Of a stretch of DNA of 64,000 nucleotides, positions 9,518-19,336 are shown piece by piece. A program made the translations under genes and the position numbers. Source of the stretch: Thalassotalea crassostreae (GTDB lineage: Bacteria > Pseudomonadota > Gammaproteobacteria > Enterobacterales > Alteromonadaceae); contig NZ_CP017689.1 of the NCBI RefSeq assembly GCF_001831495.1, positions 1,364,001 to 1,428,000 of the forward strand. Reading direction: 5' to 3'. How positions within the stretch are numbered: position 1 is the stretch's first letter; every line of letters begins with the position of its first letter. Under the pieces are notes generated by a model. That model had not been told where the DNA came from and made no database searches. It saw nothing but the letters and a program-made list of their open reading frames with translations.

Positions 9518-11371
9518 TTACTTCTTGCTTGCAATGTACTCATCAACTTTTTGACCAATGATAGTCAAAGGTAGTGGGCCATTTTTCAAGTAAACATCAT
9601 GGAAGTCACGGATATCAAACTTATCGCCAAGCGCGTCTTGTGCCTTGCTTCTAAGTTTTAAGATTTCTAACATACCGATTTTATATGCCGTTGCTTGAGC
9701 TGGCATTACCGCATGACGTTCAACCATTTTTATCGCATCTGATTTGGCGTTAGGGGTATTGTTTACATAAAAATCGATGCTTTGCTCACGCGTCCATTTT
9801 TTATCGTGCATACCAGTATCAACGACTAAACGTACCGCGCGCCATAATTCCATCGCTAAACGACCGAAATCAGAATAAGGGTCTTGGTAAAAACCAATCT
9901 CTTTTGGCACTTTCTCTGAATATAAACCCCAGCCTTCAATATAGGCAGTAAATCGTAGGAACTTTCTGAACGTAGGTAAGCCTTCTAATTCCTGTGAAAT
10001 CGCTAATTGCATGTGATGACCTGGAATACCTTCATGGTAGGCTAACGCTTCCATTTGATAAACTGGCATCGCTTTCATATCATAAAGGTTTGCGTAGTAA
10101 ATCCCTGGGCGACTGCCATCAAGAGCAGGGCTATTGTAGAACGCTTTACCAGCTGATTTTTCGCGGAACGCTTCAACGCGTTTAACAATCATTTCAGCTT
10201 TTGGCTGTACATTGAATAACTCGTCCAAACGGGTTTTCATGGTATCAATGATCGCCGTTGCTTCGTCAAGATATTGTTGCTTTCCTGCTTCTGTTTGCGG
10301 GTAATAGAATTGGTCGTCTTCACGCATAAAGACCATAAACTCATTTAAGTCGCCTTTAAAGCCAACTTTATCTTTGATAACACGCATTTCTTCGTGAATA
10401 CGGGCAACTTCACTTAAACCAATTTGATGAATTTCTTCAGCGCTTAAATCAGTGGTAGTGATTCGGGCTAGGGCATGCTTATAAAAAGCATCTGCTTCAG
10501 GGAATTTCCATGCGCCAGCATCATTAGTTGAACGCGCTTCTTGGTGAATTAAGAAGTCGATCAAGTCTTGGTAAGCAGGTTGAACATAATCAATAAGCGC
10601 AGTTGTCGCTTCGGCGGTTAATTGCTGCTTTTGCTCTGCAGATATTTCTAAAGCGTTCACTTTTTTATTGAAATCAGCCAATAAAATAGATTCGCTATCA
10701 CCATTAAATGGTGCGCCTTGGATTAAATTTTGTGAATCACGAATAACGTGAGGGAAAACAAATGTTGGCGGTACAATGCCTTTGTCTTCACGAATTTTTA
10801 ATTGTTCAAGTAGTTGTGTAACTAATACTCGAATGCCTTTAATTCGGCTAATGTAGTCATTAGCATCATCGACATTGGTAATGCCGTGTTGGTTAATTAA
10901 AAACGACGGGATGCGAGACTGTAAACCGTGCATTTGATCAACTGGGTAGTTATGGTGACGCCACTTGTATCCCTCAATTTGTGCCGAAATTGAATCGTGC
11001 GCTAGTTGATAGCTTAGTGCCGTTTGTGGATCGAGCTTACTCACGTCAAAGGTTTCAAGTTGAGCGAGGTTTTGTTTGCTAATGTTTAGTTCAGCTAACG
11101 CGTTGTCTTCGCTGATATCATTCCACTTGTCATTGTTATCTTTGATACCAAGTTGCGTTTGGAATTGTGGAGAGCGGCTAACTGCATCCTTAAACATGGT
11201 TTCGAAAAACTCATTTAATTTAGCAGATTCGCTTTGTTCAACAACCTCTGTACTCGCTTGCTCTGTAGGAGCAGGAGTAGGTTGTGTCGTCTTGTCTGCG
11301 GCGTTTTGCTGACAGCCTGCAAGCAACAGGGCTGCAACAGTTGATGTAATAACTGAAGTTTTTAATTGCAT
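9518..11371 (-). CDS. DUF885 zinc-metallopeptidase-like lipoprotein
   Basis: A predicted secreted lipoprotein of 617 residues (from ATG 11371). The signal peptide MQLKTSVITSTVAALLLAGC gives lipidated Cys20, followed by a Gln/Thr/Pro-rich linker. The DUF885 domain carries the metal motif HEGIPGHH at about 446-453 and a downstream glutamate in AYIEGWGLYSE, consistent with a zinc peptidase. Family members are annotated as peptidases or dipeptidyl carboxypeptidases without firm substrates. An upstream TTG at 11386 is in frame, but the ATG gives a cleaner signal peptide. It lies 66 bp after yaeQ and may be the last gene of the rsx-nth-gloA-yaeQ transcript, or have its own promoter. Confidence 0.88.
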   Translation of the reverse strand: MQLKTSVITSTVAALLLAGCQQNAADKTTQPTPAPTEQASTEVVEQSESAKLNEFFETMFKDAVSRSPQFQTQLGIKDNNDKWNDISEDNALAELNISKQNLAQLETFDVSKLDPQTALSYQLAHDSISAQIEGYKWRHHNYPVDQMHGLQSRIPSFLINQHGITNVDDANDYISRIKGIRVLVTQLLEQLKIREDKGIVPPTFVFPHVIRDSQNLIQGAPFNGDSESILLADFNKKVNALEISAEQKQQLTAEATTALIDYVQPAYQDLIDFLIHQEARSTNDAGAWKFPEADAFYKHALARITTTDLSAEEIHQIGLSEVARIHEEMRVIKDKVGFKGDLNEFMVFMREDDQFYYPQTEAGKQQYLDEATAIIDTMKTRLDELFNVQPKAEMIVKRVEAFREKSAGKAFYNSPALDGSRPGIYYANLYDMKAMPVYQMEALAYHEGIPGHHMQLAISQELEGLPTFRKFLRFTAYIEGWGLYSEKVPKEIGFYQDPYSDFGRLAMELWRAVRLVVDTGMHDKKWTREQSIDFYVNNTPNAKSDAIKMVERHAVMPAQATAYKIGMLEILKLRSKAQDALGDKFDIRDFHDVYLKNGPLPLTIIGQKVDEYIASKK

Positions 11372-11437
11372 AATTTTTTGACTCAAAATTTATTTGCCAA
11401 CAGTATAGGGCAAAGTTTGCTGATAGCAATGACTAAT

Positions 11438-11980
11438 TTAGTCGAATTGCTGTAATGTATTCATTTCGATATGAACGCTATCGCTTTGATTTGAAAGCCA
11501 TATTTGTCCAGTGTCTATGGTGCACTGTAGCTCCATAGTACGACTGACTAAATCGCATAATTGATCTGTAGTGTTTTCACTCACTTGATAAACGTCGAGG
11601 TTTTTATAGCTAGAAGCTTTGCTTTTTATTTTATTCCACCAGTTCTCAACCGAAGAACCATAGGTATAAATGGCAACTTTCTCACTGCGATTACAACCCT
11701 TTTTGATGCGTTTTTCATCAATTTGGCCGAGTTCAATCCATAATTGAATTTGCTCACTGTAATCTATTTGCCAAATTTCAGGCTCTTCGTCTGAGCTCAG
11801 TCCTTTAGTAAATTGTAATTGCTCATGGGCATGAATGATAAATGCCAAAATGCGTACCATCATTCGTTGGTCGGTTTCGGACGGATGACGAGCAATGGTT
11901 AAGTTTAATGTGTCATAGTAGTTGCGATCCATATCGCAGATGCTGATATTCGCTTTGAATATGGTCGCTTTAAGTGCCAT
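11438..11980 (-). CDS. yaeQ: YaeQ family protein
   Basis: The 180-residue protein opens with MALKATIFKANISICDMDRN and contains HPSETDQRMMVRILAF, both hallmarks of YaeQ. YaeQ has a PD-(D/E)XK nuclease-like fold and was linked to suppression of rfaH defects in enterics; its biochemical function is not established. It starts 3 bp after the gloA stop codon, so the two are almost certainly co-transcribed. Confidence 0.93.
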   Translation of the reverse strand: MALKATIFKANISICDMDRNYYDTLNLTIARHPSETDQRMMVRILAFIIHAHEQLQFTKGLSSDEEPEIWQIDYSEQIQLWIELGQIDEKRIKKGCNRSEKVAIYTYGSSVENWWNKIKSKASSYKNLDVYQVSENTTDQLCDLVSRTMELQCTIDTGQIWLSNQSDSVHIEMNTLQQFD

Positions 11981-11983
11981 GAA

Positions 11984-12373
11984 TTAATCTTCTTTTGCTT
12001 GAATAAGCTCAATAGCATAGCCATCAGGATCTTTTACAAAAGCAATTTCTGTTGTGCCACCTTTTACAGGGCCAGGCTCGCGTGAGACAATGCCGCCAAG
12101 GGATTTAATTTGCTCACAGGCTTTGTATACATCATCAACCTCAATGGCAATATGACCAAATGCATCACCGTGGTCATAGCTTTCTACACCCCAGTTATAG
12201 GTAAGTTCTAACACCGTTGAATGAGCCATGTCGTCATAACCTAAAAACGCTAACGTATACTGAAACTGTTCATTCTCACTTTTGCGTAATAAACGCATGC
12301 CTAAAACATCTTGGTAAAAGCTAATCGATTTTTCTAAATCGCCAACGCGCAGCATGGTATGTAAAATTCGCAT
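11984..12373 (-). CDS. gloA: Lactoylglutathione lyase (glyoxalase I)
   Basis: Converts the hemithioacetal of methylglyoxal and glutathione to S-lactoylglutathione in the cytoplasm. The 129-residue VOC-fold protein has [20 protein letters not shown] at the N-terminus (metal His5), ELTYNWG (metal Glu), GHIAIEVDD (metal His) and [11 protein letters not shown] (catalytic Glu). The full bacterial Ni-type ligand set is therefore present. It lies 11 bp downstream of nth and 3 bp upstream of yaeQ, at the end of the rsx operon. Confidence 0.96.
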   Translation of the reverse strand: MRILHTMLRVGDLEKSISFYQDVLGMRLLRKSENEQFQYTLAFLGYDDMAHSTVLELTYNWGVESYDHGDAFGHIAIEVDDVYKACEQIKSLGGIVSREPGPVKGGTTEIAFVKDPDGYAIELIQAKED

Positions 12374-12384
12374 TTGTGTTTTCC

Positions 12385-13017
12385 TTAATCGTTCTTTTCT
12401 TTATATTCGCATAAGTCTTCAATAATACAGGCGCCACACTTTGGTTTTCTAGCAACACAAGTGTAGCGGCCGTGTAAAATCAACCAGTGATGTACGTCAA
12501 CCTTGAATTCAGCTGGTACAACTTTTAGCAGTTTTTGCTCAACATTATCTACAGTTTTACCCATTGCCAGCTTGGTTCGATTCGATACTCGATAGATATG
12601 AGTATCTACTGCGATTGTTGGCCAACCAAAGGCTGTATTGAGCACAACATTAGCGGTCTTTCTGCCAACACCAGGTAAAGCTTCTAAAGCGGCTCTGTCT
12701 TCTGGCACTTCACCATTATGCAAATCAACCAACATCTGACAGGTTTTAAGTGTGTTTACCGCTTTTGTATTGAATAAACCAATAGTCTTAATATAGCTCT
12801 TTAATTTGTCTAAGCCTAAATCAAGGATAGCTTGTGGCGTGTTGGCGACAGGGTATAACTTTGCCGTCGCTTTATTCACACTAACATCGGTCGCTTGGGC
12901 GCTTAACAACACCGCAATAAGTAACTCAAACGGTGAGTTAAAGTCTAATTCTGTAGTCGGATTAGGGTTATCATCGCGCAAACGAGATAACATTTCATAG
13001 CGTTTTTGTTTATTCAT
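12385..13017 (-). CDS. nth: Endonuclease III
   Basis: A DNA glycosylase/AP lyase that removes oxidised pyrimidines. The 210-residue protein keeps E. coli numbering exactly: catalytic Lys120 in [12 protein letters not shown], Asp138 in AVDTHIYR, and the [4Fe-4S] ligands Cys187, 194, 197 and 203. It lies 35 bp after rsxE in the same orientation, the rsx-nth linkage also seen in E. coli. No other DNA-repair gene is in this operon. Confidence 0.98.
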   Translation of the reverse strand: MNKQKRYEMLSRLRDDNPNPTTELDFNSPFELLIAVLLSAQATDVSVNKATAKLYPVANTPQAILDLGLDKLKSYIKTIGLFNTKAVNTLKTCQMLVDLHNGEVPEDRAALEALPGVGRKTANVVLNTAFGWPTIAVDTHIYRVSNRTKLAMGKTVDNVEQKLLKVVPAEFKVDVHHWLILHGRYTCVARKPKCGACIIEDLCEYKEKND

Positions 13018-13052
13018 TTTTAATTTATTTTATTTTGCTAATGAGCATTTTA

Positions 13053-13760
13053 TTAACCGTCAAAGTTTACTCTAACGCGCTCAATACTGGTCGTAGTTTC
13101 TGGCTTAGGTGCACGTTTAGCGATGCGTTCATCGATGGCGTTTTTAGCCGCGATTAAAAAGCCCATGGCAATAAATGCGCCGGGAGGAAGTATTGCTAAT
13201 AAGAAGTTACTGTCAAATTTAAATACTTCAATACGCAGCACTGTTGCCCAATCACCAAGTAATAGTTCCGCGCCATCAAATAATGTGCCTTGTCCAAGCA
13301 ATTCACGAATTGCGCCTAAGACAATAAGAACAAATGCAAAACCTAACCCCATCATTAAGCCATCAAAACTGGCTTGTTTTAAAGGGTTCTTTGAAGCATA
13401 TGCTTCAGCACGGCCAATAATGGCACAGTTAGTCACGATTAATGGTAAAAATATCCCTAGGGCTTGATATAAACCGTAGGTGTAGGCATTCATTAACAAT
13501 TGCACCACAGTAACGAACGCAGCAATGATCAATACGAAAATAGGGATTCGTACTTCTTTTGGTACCCAATCTCGAATTAGCGAGACAGTGGCGTTAGAGC
13601 CAATAAGCACAAGTAAAGTCGCAAGACCTAATCCTAGAGCATTGGTTACGGTTGTTGTAACTGCAAGTAACGGACATAGGCCGAGTAGTTGCACTAAGCC
13701 AGGATTATTTTTCCACAACCCTTGCCATACTAACTCTTTGTATTCGTTTTTATTGCTCAT
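13053..13760 (-). CDS. rsxE: Rnf/Rsx complex membrane subunit E
   Basis: An integral membrane subunit of the Rnf/Rsx ion-translocating ferredoxin:NAD oxidoreductase; in enterics the complex keeps SoxR reduced. The 235-residue protein has about six hydrophobic helices and the conserved N-terminal '[19 protein letters not shown]' and '[16 protein letters not shown]'; the Cys residues are of the type that hold the membrane iron site shared with RsxA. Starts inside the end of rsxG (11-bp overlap). Confidence 0.96.
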   Translation of the reverse strand: MSNKNEYKELVWQGLWKNNPGLVQLLGLCPLLAVTTTVTNALGLGLATLLVLIGSNATVSLIRDWVPKEVRIPIFVLIIAAFVTVVQLLMNAYTYGLYQALGIFLPLIVTNCAIIGRAEAYASKNPLKQASFDGLMMGLGFAFVLIVLGAIRELLGQGTLFDGAELLLGDWATVLRIEVFKFDSNFLLAILPPGAFIAMGFLIAAKNAIDERIAKRAPKPETTTSIERVRVNFDG

Positions 13761-14391
13761 TATTGCCTCGGCAAGCGTGTTGTTCGTCTAATAACTTGGA
13801 CTTGTTTTGGTCAAAATAAATTAACGCGTTCTTGACTGCTTTAACCACAGCTCGTGGCGTAATCGTAGCGCCCGTAAATTGATCAAAAATACCGCCGTCT
13901 TTTTTAACGGTCCAACGTTTATCTTTAACGCCTTCATATTCACGTTCGTTAAAGCTTAGCACCCAGTCACTTTTTCTGATTTCAACTTTGTCACCTAATC
14001 CAGGAGTTTCTAAATGCTTTAATATTCGCACGCCGCTGACAGAGCCATCAACATTAATGGCCACTAATAGGTGAATGTTGCCATTGTATCCATCTGGTGC
14101 GACAGCTGTGATCGCAACTGCTACCGCATCTTCGCCGTTAATCGCTAAATATGAGGTTTGAGTATCTTTAGAGCCTAACAGTTGTGTGTCTTGAACATAC
14201 TGACAGGTGTGGTAAAGGTCATTATCAAAGCGTTCAGGCGCGATTACTTGGTGCAAAGTAGATAACAGTTGCTGTTGTTCTTGTTTGGCTATTTCGTCTT
14301 TGGTCAACATGCTAACGAGTGATACCACTGCGGTACAAACCACGGCAAAAATCGCCAGTATTTTGGCATTGTGAGAGATGACTGTTTTCAT
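13750..14391 (-). CDS. rsxG: Rnf/Rsx complex FMN-binding subunit G
   Basis: A periplasm-facing electron-transfer subunit with covalently bound FMN. The 213 residues have one N-terminal membrane anchor (about 10-28) and an FMN-binding domain ending in [12 protein letters not shown]; the second threonine of TGATIT is the expected flavin-attachment residue. 'GLGDKVE' is also typical. It overlaps rsxD by one base and rsxE by 11, so the block is translated as a coupled unit. Confidence 0.95.
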   Translation of the reverse strand: MKTVISHNAKILAIFAVVCTAVVSLVSMLTKDEIAKQEQQQLLSTLHQVIAPERFDNDLYHTCQYVQDTQLLGSKDTQTSYLAINGEDAVAVAITAVAPDGYNGNIHLLVAINVDGSVSGVRILKHLETPGLGDKVEIRKSDWVLSFNEREYEGVKDKRWTVKKDGGIFDQFTGATITPRAVVKAVKNALIYFDQNKSKLLDEQHACRGNNEQ

Positions 14392-15452
14392 CAGTTAATC
14401 CCTTTTTTATGACCGAAGGTTTGTGGTCGAGTATATTGATCAATTAGCGGTACGGCCATGTTACATAGCAAGACTGCAAACGCGATAGCATCAGGGTAAC
14501 CACCAAATTTTCGAATCAAGTAAACGAGTAGGGCAGCAAGACCAGCATAAATAATTCGACCTTTGTGTGTCGTTGATGCAGATACTGGATCGGTCAAAAT
14601 AAAGAACGCACCTAACATAGTGCCGCCTGATAGGTAATGGAACATGGTTGATGCACTGCTATCAGGACTGACGCTATAGGCGATAAATGAAAATACTAAC
14701 AAAAACACTAAAAAGCTCACTGGAATTACCCAATCAATGGCTTTTTTGGCGATTAAAATTAGGCCGCCTAATAAGAATGCGCCGTTAACCCATTCCCAAC
14801 CTAAGCTGAAATGCTCGCCAAAAACCGAGCTGACATTACTTTCATTTACGGTTAGTCCCATTGATATACTTGTTTTAAGGGTATCAAGTGGTGTTGCCAT
14901 GGTGACGCCGTCAATATTCATACGAATTTGTTCAACGGAGAAACCTTCCCAGGTATAGCCCGTTAAAATTAACCATAAATGGTTAAAGAAACTGATGTCA
15001 TAAACCAATAAATCTTTTGCTGGTTGCCAAGAAGTCATTTCAAGTGGAAATGAGACTAACAGTAGAACATAGGCTGCCATTGCTGGATTAAATAAGTTGA
15101 AACCAAGGCCGCCATAAAGCTGCTTAACCACAACTATAGCGAAGATACTTCCTATAGCGGTTATCCACCAAGGCGCGAGAGATGGCACGCTAACACCAAT
15201 TAACAAGCCAGTAAGTACCGCTGAATAATCGGTTATTTGAGATTTGATATTTTTATCACGAATGGACAAAAAGGTAATTTCGGCTAATACCGCAAAAGCA
15301 ATGGCAAACAAGACTTGAATTAGACTGCCCCAGCCAAAGAAGTAGCATTGAGCGGCAATACCAGGAATTGCAGCCATGATCACTAAGCGCATTAACTTAG
15401 GAGTTTCTGCTTGAATATGATTATGTGGTGAACTTGCTATCCAATATGCCAT
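14391..15452 (-). CDS. rsxD: Rnf/Rsx complex membrane subunit D
   Basis: A membrane subunit that carries covalent FMN and is related to NqrB. The 353-residue polytopic protein begins with MAYWIASSPHNH and contains 'GGLGFNLFNPAMAAYVLLL' and 'VTMATPLDTLK', whose threonine is the expected FMN-linkage site, plus 'FFILTDPVSA'. It starts 2 bp after the rsxC stop codon and shares one base with rsxG. Confidence 0.96.
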   Translation of the reverse strand: MAYWIASSPHNHIQAETPKLMRLVIMAAIPGIAAQCYFFGWGSLIQVLFAIAFAVLAEITFLSIRDKNIKSQITDYSAVLTGLLIGVSVPSLAPWWITAIGSIFAIVVVKQLYGGLGFNLFNPAMAAYVLLLVSFPLEMTSWQPAKDLLVYDISFFNHLWLILTGYTWEGFSVEQIRMNIDGVTMATPLDTLKTSISMGLTVNESNVSSVFGEHFSLGWEWVNGAFLLGGLILIAKKAIDWVIPVSFLVFLLVFSFIAYSVSPDSSASTMFHYLSGGTMLGAFFILTDPVSASTTHKGRIIYAGLAALLVYLIRKFGGYPDAIAFAVLLCNMAVPLIDQYTRPQTFGHKKGIN

Positions 15453-15454
15453 GT

Positions 15455-18037
15455 TTATGACTCTTTATCTTGTTTATCGAGAGCGTTTTTTTTCTTTGCT
15501 TTCGCTTTTGCAATCGCTTCACTTATACGCTGTTTTTTAATTGCTGCTGCATCATCCGTTGTTGATTGAGCATCTTCCGTGTCGACCTTGTTAGCTGCTT
15601 GTTTTTTGGCTTTTGCTTTCGCGATAGCTTCGGCAATTTTTTGTTTTTTTACATCATCGGTAGTATCTGTCGATACAGTAGTATCGCTAAACAGGTCATC
15701 TTGCGGAGCATCAGCTTTTTTCGCTGCTGTTTTCTTAGCAGGTGCTTTTTTAGCAGGTGCTTTTTTAGCAGGTGCTTTTTTAGCAGGTGCTTTTTTTACC
15801 GGGGCCTTTTTGACAGCTGGTTTTTTATCTTCAGCTTTCGCCGTTGCAGGCTTTTTCACCGGAGCCTTTTTAGCCGGTGCACTTTTAGCCGGTGCACTTT
15901 TAGCTGACGCACTTTTAGCAGGAGCTTTAGTTGCAGTCTTTGTCACCGCTGTACTTTTAGCTTCAGCTTTGTCGACTTTATCTTTAGCAGTAGTTGTCTT
16001 CTTCACAGGTGCTTTTTTAACCGCTGCTTTTTTAGCTGGTGCAGTTTTAACTTTAACCTCAGATTTTCCATCGGTTTCAGTTTTTGCTTCAACATTTGAT
16101 TCAGAGCTTGGCTCAGATGTTTGAGCTGCTTTTCTCGCTAAGGCTTTCTCTTTAGCCTTTGCTATCGCAGCGGCTTTACGTTTTGCTGCGGCGTCTTGTT
16201 TAACCTGATTGTCTTTATCTTGGCTGTCTTTATCTTTATCTGGTTCTTGGCTTGCGATTTTGTCGTTCTTCGCAGGTACTTCAGTACTTGGCGTTAGTGC
16301 ATCAGTTTGTTGTTCAGCGAGTTTAGCCGCTTTCTTTGCTTTTGCTCGTGCAACCGCTGCTGCGACAGGAGAAACCGCTTCAGTATTTTGCTCTGCTTCA
16401 ATCGCTTTTCCAGCTTTTTTCGCTTTAGCACGTTCAATAGCTGCTGCTGCTCTAGCTTTTGGACTATCGCCTGGTGTTGGCGTTGATACTGCGGTACCGG
16501 CCTTTTTCGCTTTAACACGCGCTAATGCCGCAGCCACTGCATCATTACTTGATTTAGCTTCTGAGCTACTCATCGCAGCTTTGCGAGCCGCCATTGCTTT
16601 CTTATGCTTTTCTTCGCGGGCGATTTTTTCTTTTTCTAAGCGCAGGTTACGCGCTTCGAAACGTAGTTTAGCTTTGTCCGCTTTGACCTGTTGTACCTTA
16701 TTACTACGGATCTGAGCTTTTGCTACACGATAATATTGTACTAATGGTATTTGGCTTGGACAGACGTAAGCACATGCACCGCAGTCGATACAATCAAATA
16801 AATTAAGCTCTTCAAGTTTGTTGTAATCTTTTGCTTTTGCATACCACTGTAACTCTTGCGGTAACAAGATGCTTGGACACACTTCGGCGCATTGACCGCA
16901 ACGCACACATTCCACTTCTTTTTGTGCTGGCGCTATTTCTTGAACCGTGGGTGCTAATATACAGTTTGTGGTTTTTACTACCGGCACGTTTAAGTTTGGC
17001 AGAGTAAAGCCCATCAATGGACCACCCATAATGATACGAGGGTCTTTAACTTCGTCATAACCACACTGTTCGAGTAAATGAGCAATAGGGGTGCCCAGCG
17101 GTGCCCAAATGTTTTGCGGTTTTGCTAATGCTTGTCCTGTTACGGTTACCACTCTTTTAATTAGAGGCGTATCATTAAAAATTGCTTCTGAAATGGCGAA
17201 TACGGTACCGACATTTTGCATTACCATGCCATGGTTTATTGGCAGTGAACCGCTCTTTATTTCGATGTCTGTAAGCGCTTTAATAAGCTGCTTTTCGCCG
17301 CCTGTTGGGTACTTAGTTGGTAAAACACACACTTGAATATGATCAAGGTGAGCACTGGCTTTTTGTAATGCGGCAATCGATTTTTGCTTATTGTCTTCTA
17401 TTCCGATCAATACTTTTTTCGGTTCAAGCAAGTAATTTAAAACTTCAATACCATTGATAATCGCACTGGCTTGTTCTTGCATTAATAAATCATCAGCGGT
17501 GATGTATGGTTCACATTCAGCAGCATTAATGATCAAAAAGTTAATACCAGATTTGATGTTCAATTTGATGTTGGTTGGAAAACCTGCGCCGCCCATACCC
17601 GCAATACCAGCGTTGGCGATTTTATCAATGACATTTTCTTTAGTAAGCGTTTTTAAATCGCTCACAATATTTCGTTTAACCCAAGTTTCATTGCCATCTG
17701 GAGTGATAAATAAACACAAGTCTTGCATCGCTGATGGGTGCGCTAAAGTACCAGGTTTAATTGCTGTGATGGTGCCTGAGGTCGGTGCATGAACAGGTAC
17801 AGTCATTGGGTTAGAGCATTCTGTTAGTTTTTGCCCTTTTAATACTTTGTCACCCACTTTTACAATAACATCACCTGCTTTACCAATATGTTGTTTTAGC
17901 GGCAGAATTAATTGCTTGGCTAATGCTATGCTGCGAATTGGCTTGTTATTGGTGAGAAACTTTTGTTCAGGTGGGTGAATTCCACCCTTAAAGTCGAAAA
18001 AGCGATTTGCCTCAATACGTTCAATAATAGATCCCAT
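15455..18037 (-). CDS. rsxC: Rnf/Rsx complex NADH-side subunit C with long Lys/Ala tail
   Basis: The NADH/FMN-binding peripheral subunit that passes electrons to RsxB. Of 860 residues, the first ~440 are the conserved core: an FMN/NADH region with GAGGAGFPT-like 'GMGGAGFPTNIKL', an SLBB domain and two ferredoxin clusters (CVRCGQCAEVCPS and CIDCGACAYVCPS). The remaining ~420 residues are low-complexity Lys/Ala/Pro sequence, with repeated AKAKKA blocks and tandem KKAPA units similar to histone H1 tails. Extended Ala/Lys tails are known in gammaproteobacterial RsxC, but this one is long. The DNA carries a 15-bp tandem repeat within it. Antisense frames here are compositional shadows. Confidence 0.96.
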   Translation of the reverse strand: MGSIIERIEANRFFDFKGGIHPPEQKFLTNNKPIRSIALAKQLILPLKQHIGKAGDVIVKVGDKVLKGQKLTECSNPMTVPVHAPTSGTITAIKPGTLAHPSAMQDLCLFITPDGNETWVKRNIVSDLKTLTKENVIDKIANAGIAGMGGAGFPTNIKLNIKSGINFLIINAAECEPYITADDLLMQEQASAIINGIEVLNYLLEPKKVLIGIEDNKQKSIAALQKASAHLDHIQVCVLPTKYPTGGEKQLIKALTDIEIKSGSLPINHGMVMQNVGTVFAISEAIFNDTPLIKRVVTVTGQALAKPQNIWAPLGTPIAHLLEQCGYDEVKDPRIIMGGPLMGFTLPNLNVPVVKTTNCILAPTVQEIAPAQKEVECVRCGQCAEVCPSILLPQELQWYAKAKDYNKLEELNLFDCIDCGACAYVCPSQIPLVQYYRVAKAQIRSNKVQQVKADKAKLRFEARNLRLEKEKIAREEKHKKAMAARKAAMSSSEAKSSNDAVAAALARVKAKKAGTAVSTPTPGDSPKARAAAAIERAKAKKAGKAIEAEQNTEAVSPVAAAVARAKAKKAAKLAEQQTDALTPSTEVPAKNDKIASQEPDKDKDSQDKDNQVKQDAAAKRKAAAIAKAKEKALARKAAQTSEPSSESNVEAKTETDGKSEVKVKTAPAKKAAVKKAPVKKTTTAKDKVDKAEAKSTAVTKTATKAPAKSASAKSAPAKSAPAKKAPVKKPATAKAEDKKPAVKKAPVKKAPAKKAPAKKAPAKKAPAKKTAAKKADAPQDDLFSDTTVSTDTTDDVKKQKIAEAIAKAKAKKQAANKVDTEDAQSTTDDAAAIKKQRISEAIAKAKAKKKNALDKQDKES
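15735..15794. repeat. 15-bp tandem repeat inside rsxC (four copies)
   Basis: Plus-strand unit TTAGCAGGTGCTTTT repeated four times nearly exactly; it encodes the KKAPA repeats of the RsxC tail. Repeat number changes would stay in frame, so tail length could vary between strains. Confidence 0.85.
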
Positions 18038-18045
18038 GTTTGCTC

Positions 18046-18600
18046 CTAATCTATCATTCTTACGTCAATGGCTTGCAGATCCCATTGCCATGTCTCTGGT
18101 GTTTCAGCAATAGGGCGCATTTCAATACAATCTACAGGACAAGGCTCTACACATAAATCACAGCCGGTACATTCATCGACTATCACAGTGTGCATTACTT
18201 TTGCTGCGCCAGTAATGGCATCAACAGGACAGGCTTGAATACACTTAGTACAACCAATGCAGTCTTCCTCGATAATAAAGGCGACTTTAGGGGTGTTATC
18301 GGCCTCGTGGGTTTCATCGAGAGGTTGAACTTCTACACCCATTAAGTCTGCGATTTTTTTAATGGTATCGTCACCGCCTGGTGCACATTTATTTATTGCG
18401 TCGCCGTTTGCTACAGCTTCTGCATAAGGCTTACAGCCAGGATAACCACATTGACCACATTGGGTTTGCGGTAATAACGCGTCAAGTTGTTCGACTAAAG
18501 GGTCGCCTTCAACTTTATATTTGACTGAAGCAAACCCTAATAGCGCGCCAAAAGCGCCTGCAATTAAGGCAAATACAACGATTGCAATTAACATATCCAT
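18046..18600 (-). CDS. rsxB: Rnf/Rsx complex ferredoxin subunit B
   Basis: A membrane-anchored iron-sulfur protein that receives electrons between ferredoxin/RsxC and the membrane subunits. The 184 residues have an N-terminal anchor (about 3-25), a C-x2-C-x4-C cluster motif in CGQCGYPGC followed by a later Cys (KCAPGGD), and two 4Fe-4S motifs: [13 protein letters not shown] and [13 protein letters not shown]. It ends 8 bp before rsxC and shares one base with the end of rsxA, as in coupled translation. Confidence 0.97.
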   Translation of the reverse strand: MDMLIAIVVFALIAGAFGALLGFASVKYKVEGDPLVEQLDALLPQTQCGQCGYPGCKPYAEAVANGDAINKCAPGGDDTIKKIADLMGVEVQPLDETHEADNTPKVAFIIEEDCIGCTKCIQACPVDAITGAAKVMHTVIVDECTGCDLCVEPCPVDCIEMRPIAETPETWQWDLQAIDVRMID

Positions 18601-19181
18601 TAAAGCTTCACCAATCCGGTAAAGCCCATAAAGGCTAATGACATAAGACCAGCCGTTATCATCGCAATTGCTGCACCTTCAAATGGTTTTGGCACATCGG
18701 CATTGACTAAACGTTCACGCATCGCTGAAAACATAACCAGAACAATGGAAAAACCTACCGCAGCGCCGAAGCCGTATACAATAGATTCGAAAAAGTTATG
18801 TTGTTCATAAAGATTGAGTAAGGCAACACCTAACACGGCACAGTTCGTGGTAATAAGCGGTAAGAAAATACCGAGTAAACGATAAAGATTGGCACTGGTT
18901 TTATGAACTACCATTTCAGTAAACTGAACGACAACGGCAATGACTAAGATAAAGCCCATTGTTGTCAAATATTCTAAATTTAACGGTTGTAAAATATAGG
19001 TACTGAATAAGTAGCTCAGCAACGACGCTAACGTTAAAACAAACGTTGTTGCTAAAGACATACCGATGGCGGTTTCAGTGCGCGATGAAACCCCCATAAA
19101 TGGACATAAACCGAGGAACTTAACAAGCACGAAGTTATTTACTAAAACAGTGCTTACTAAAAGTAAAAGATAATCAGTCAT
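18600..19181 (-). CDS. rsxA: Rnf/Rsx complex membrane subunit A
   Basis: First gene of the rsx operon. The 193-residue polytopic protein contains '[19 protein letters not shown]' and '[15 protein letters not shown]', the paired conserved Cys segments that mirror those of RsxE and are expected to share the intramembrane iron cluster. Upstream, 155 bp separate it from the LapD-like gene and must hold the operon promoter; no clear hexamers or SoxR-type operator stand out. Confidence 0.97.
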   Translation of the reverse strand: MTDYLLLLVSTVLVNNFVLVKFLGLCPFMGVSSRTETAIGMSLATTFVLTLASLLSYLFSTYILQPLNLEYLTTMGFILVIAVVVQFTEMVVHKTSANLYRLLGIFLPLITTNCAVLGVALLNLYEQHNFFESIVYGFGAAVGFSIVLVMFSAMRERLVNADVPKPFEGAAIAMITAGLMSLAFMGFTGLVKL

Positions 19182-19336
19182 TAATTAAATTTAATCATAG
19201 AATATTGCTGTCATTATCCTAGTTTATCAGGCAATTAACAACTTGTTGTTATTATTGGTGTTCAATTAAATAATCGCTGAATAGAAATCTAAACATTTAT
19301 TGCACAAAATGCGTTATTCAGTCGATATTTAACGGA

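Noticed and set aside
15566-16124. Plus-strand frames of up to 181 codons rich in Ala/Phe/Leu
   Set aside because: Compositional mirror of the Lys/Ala-rich rsxC tail; no ribosome site, and rsxC is clearly the real gene.
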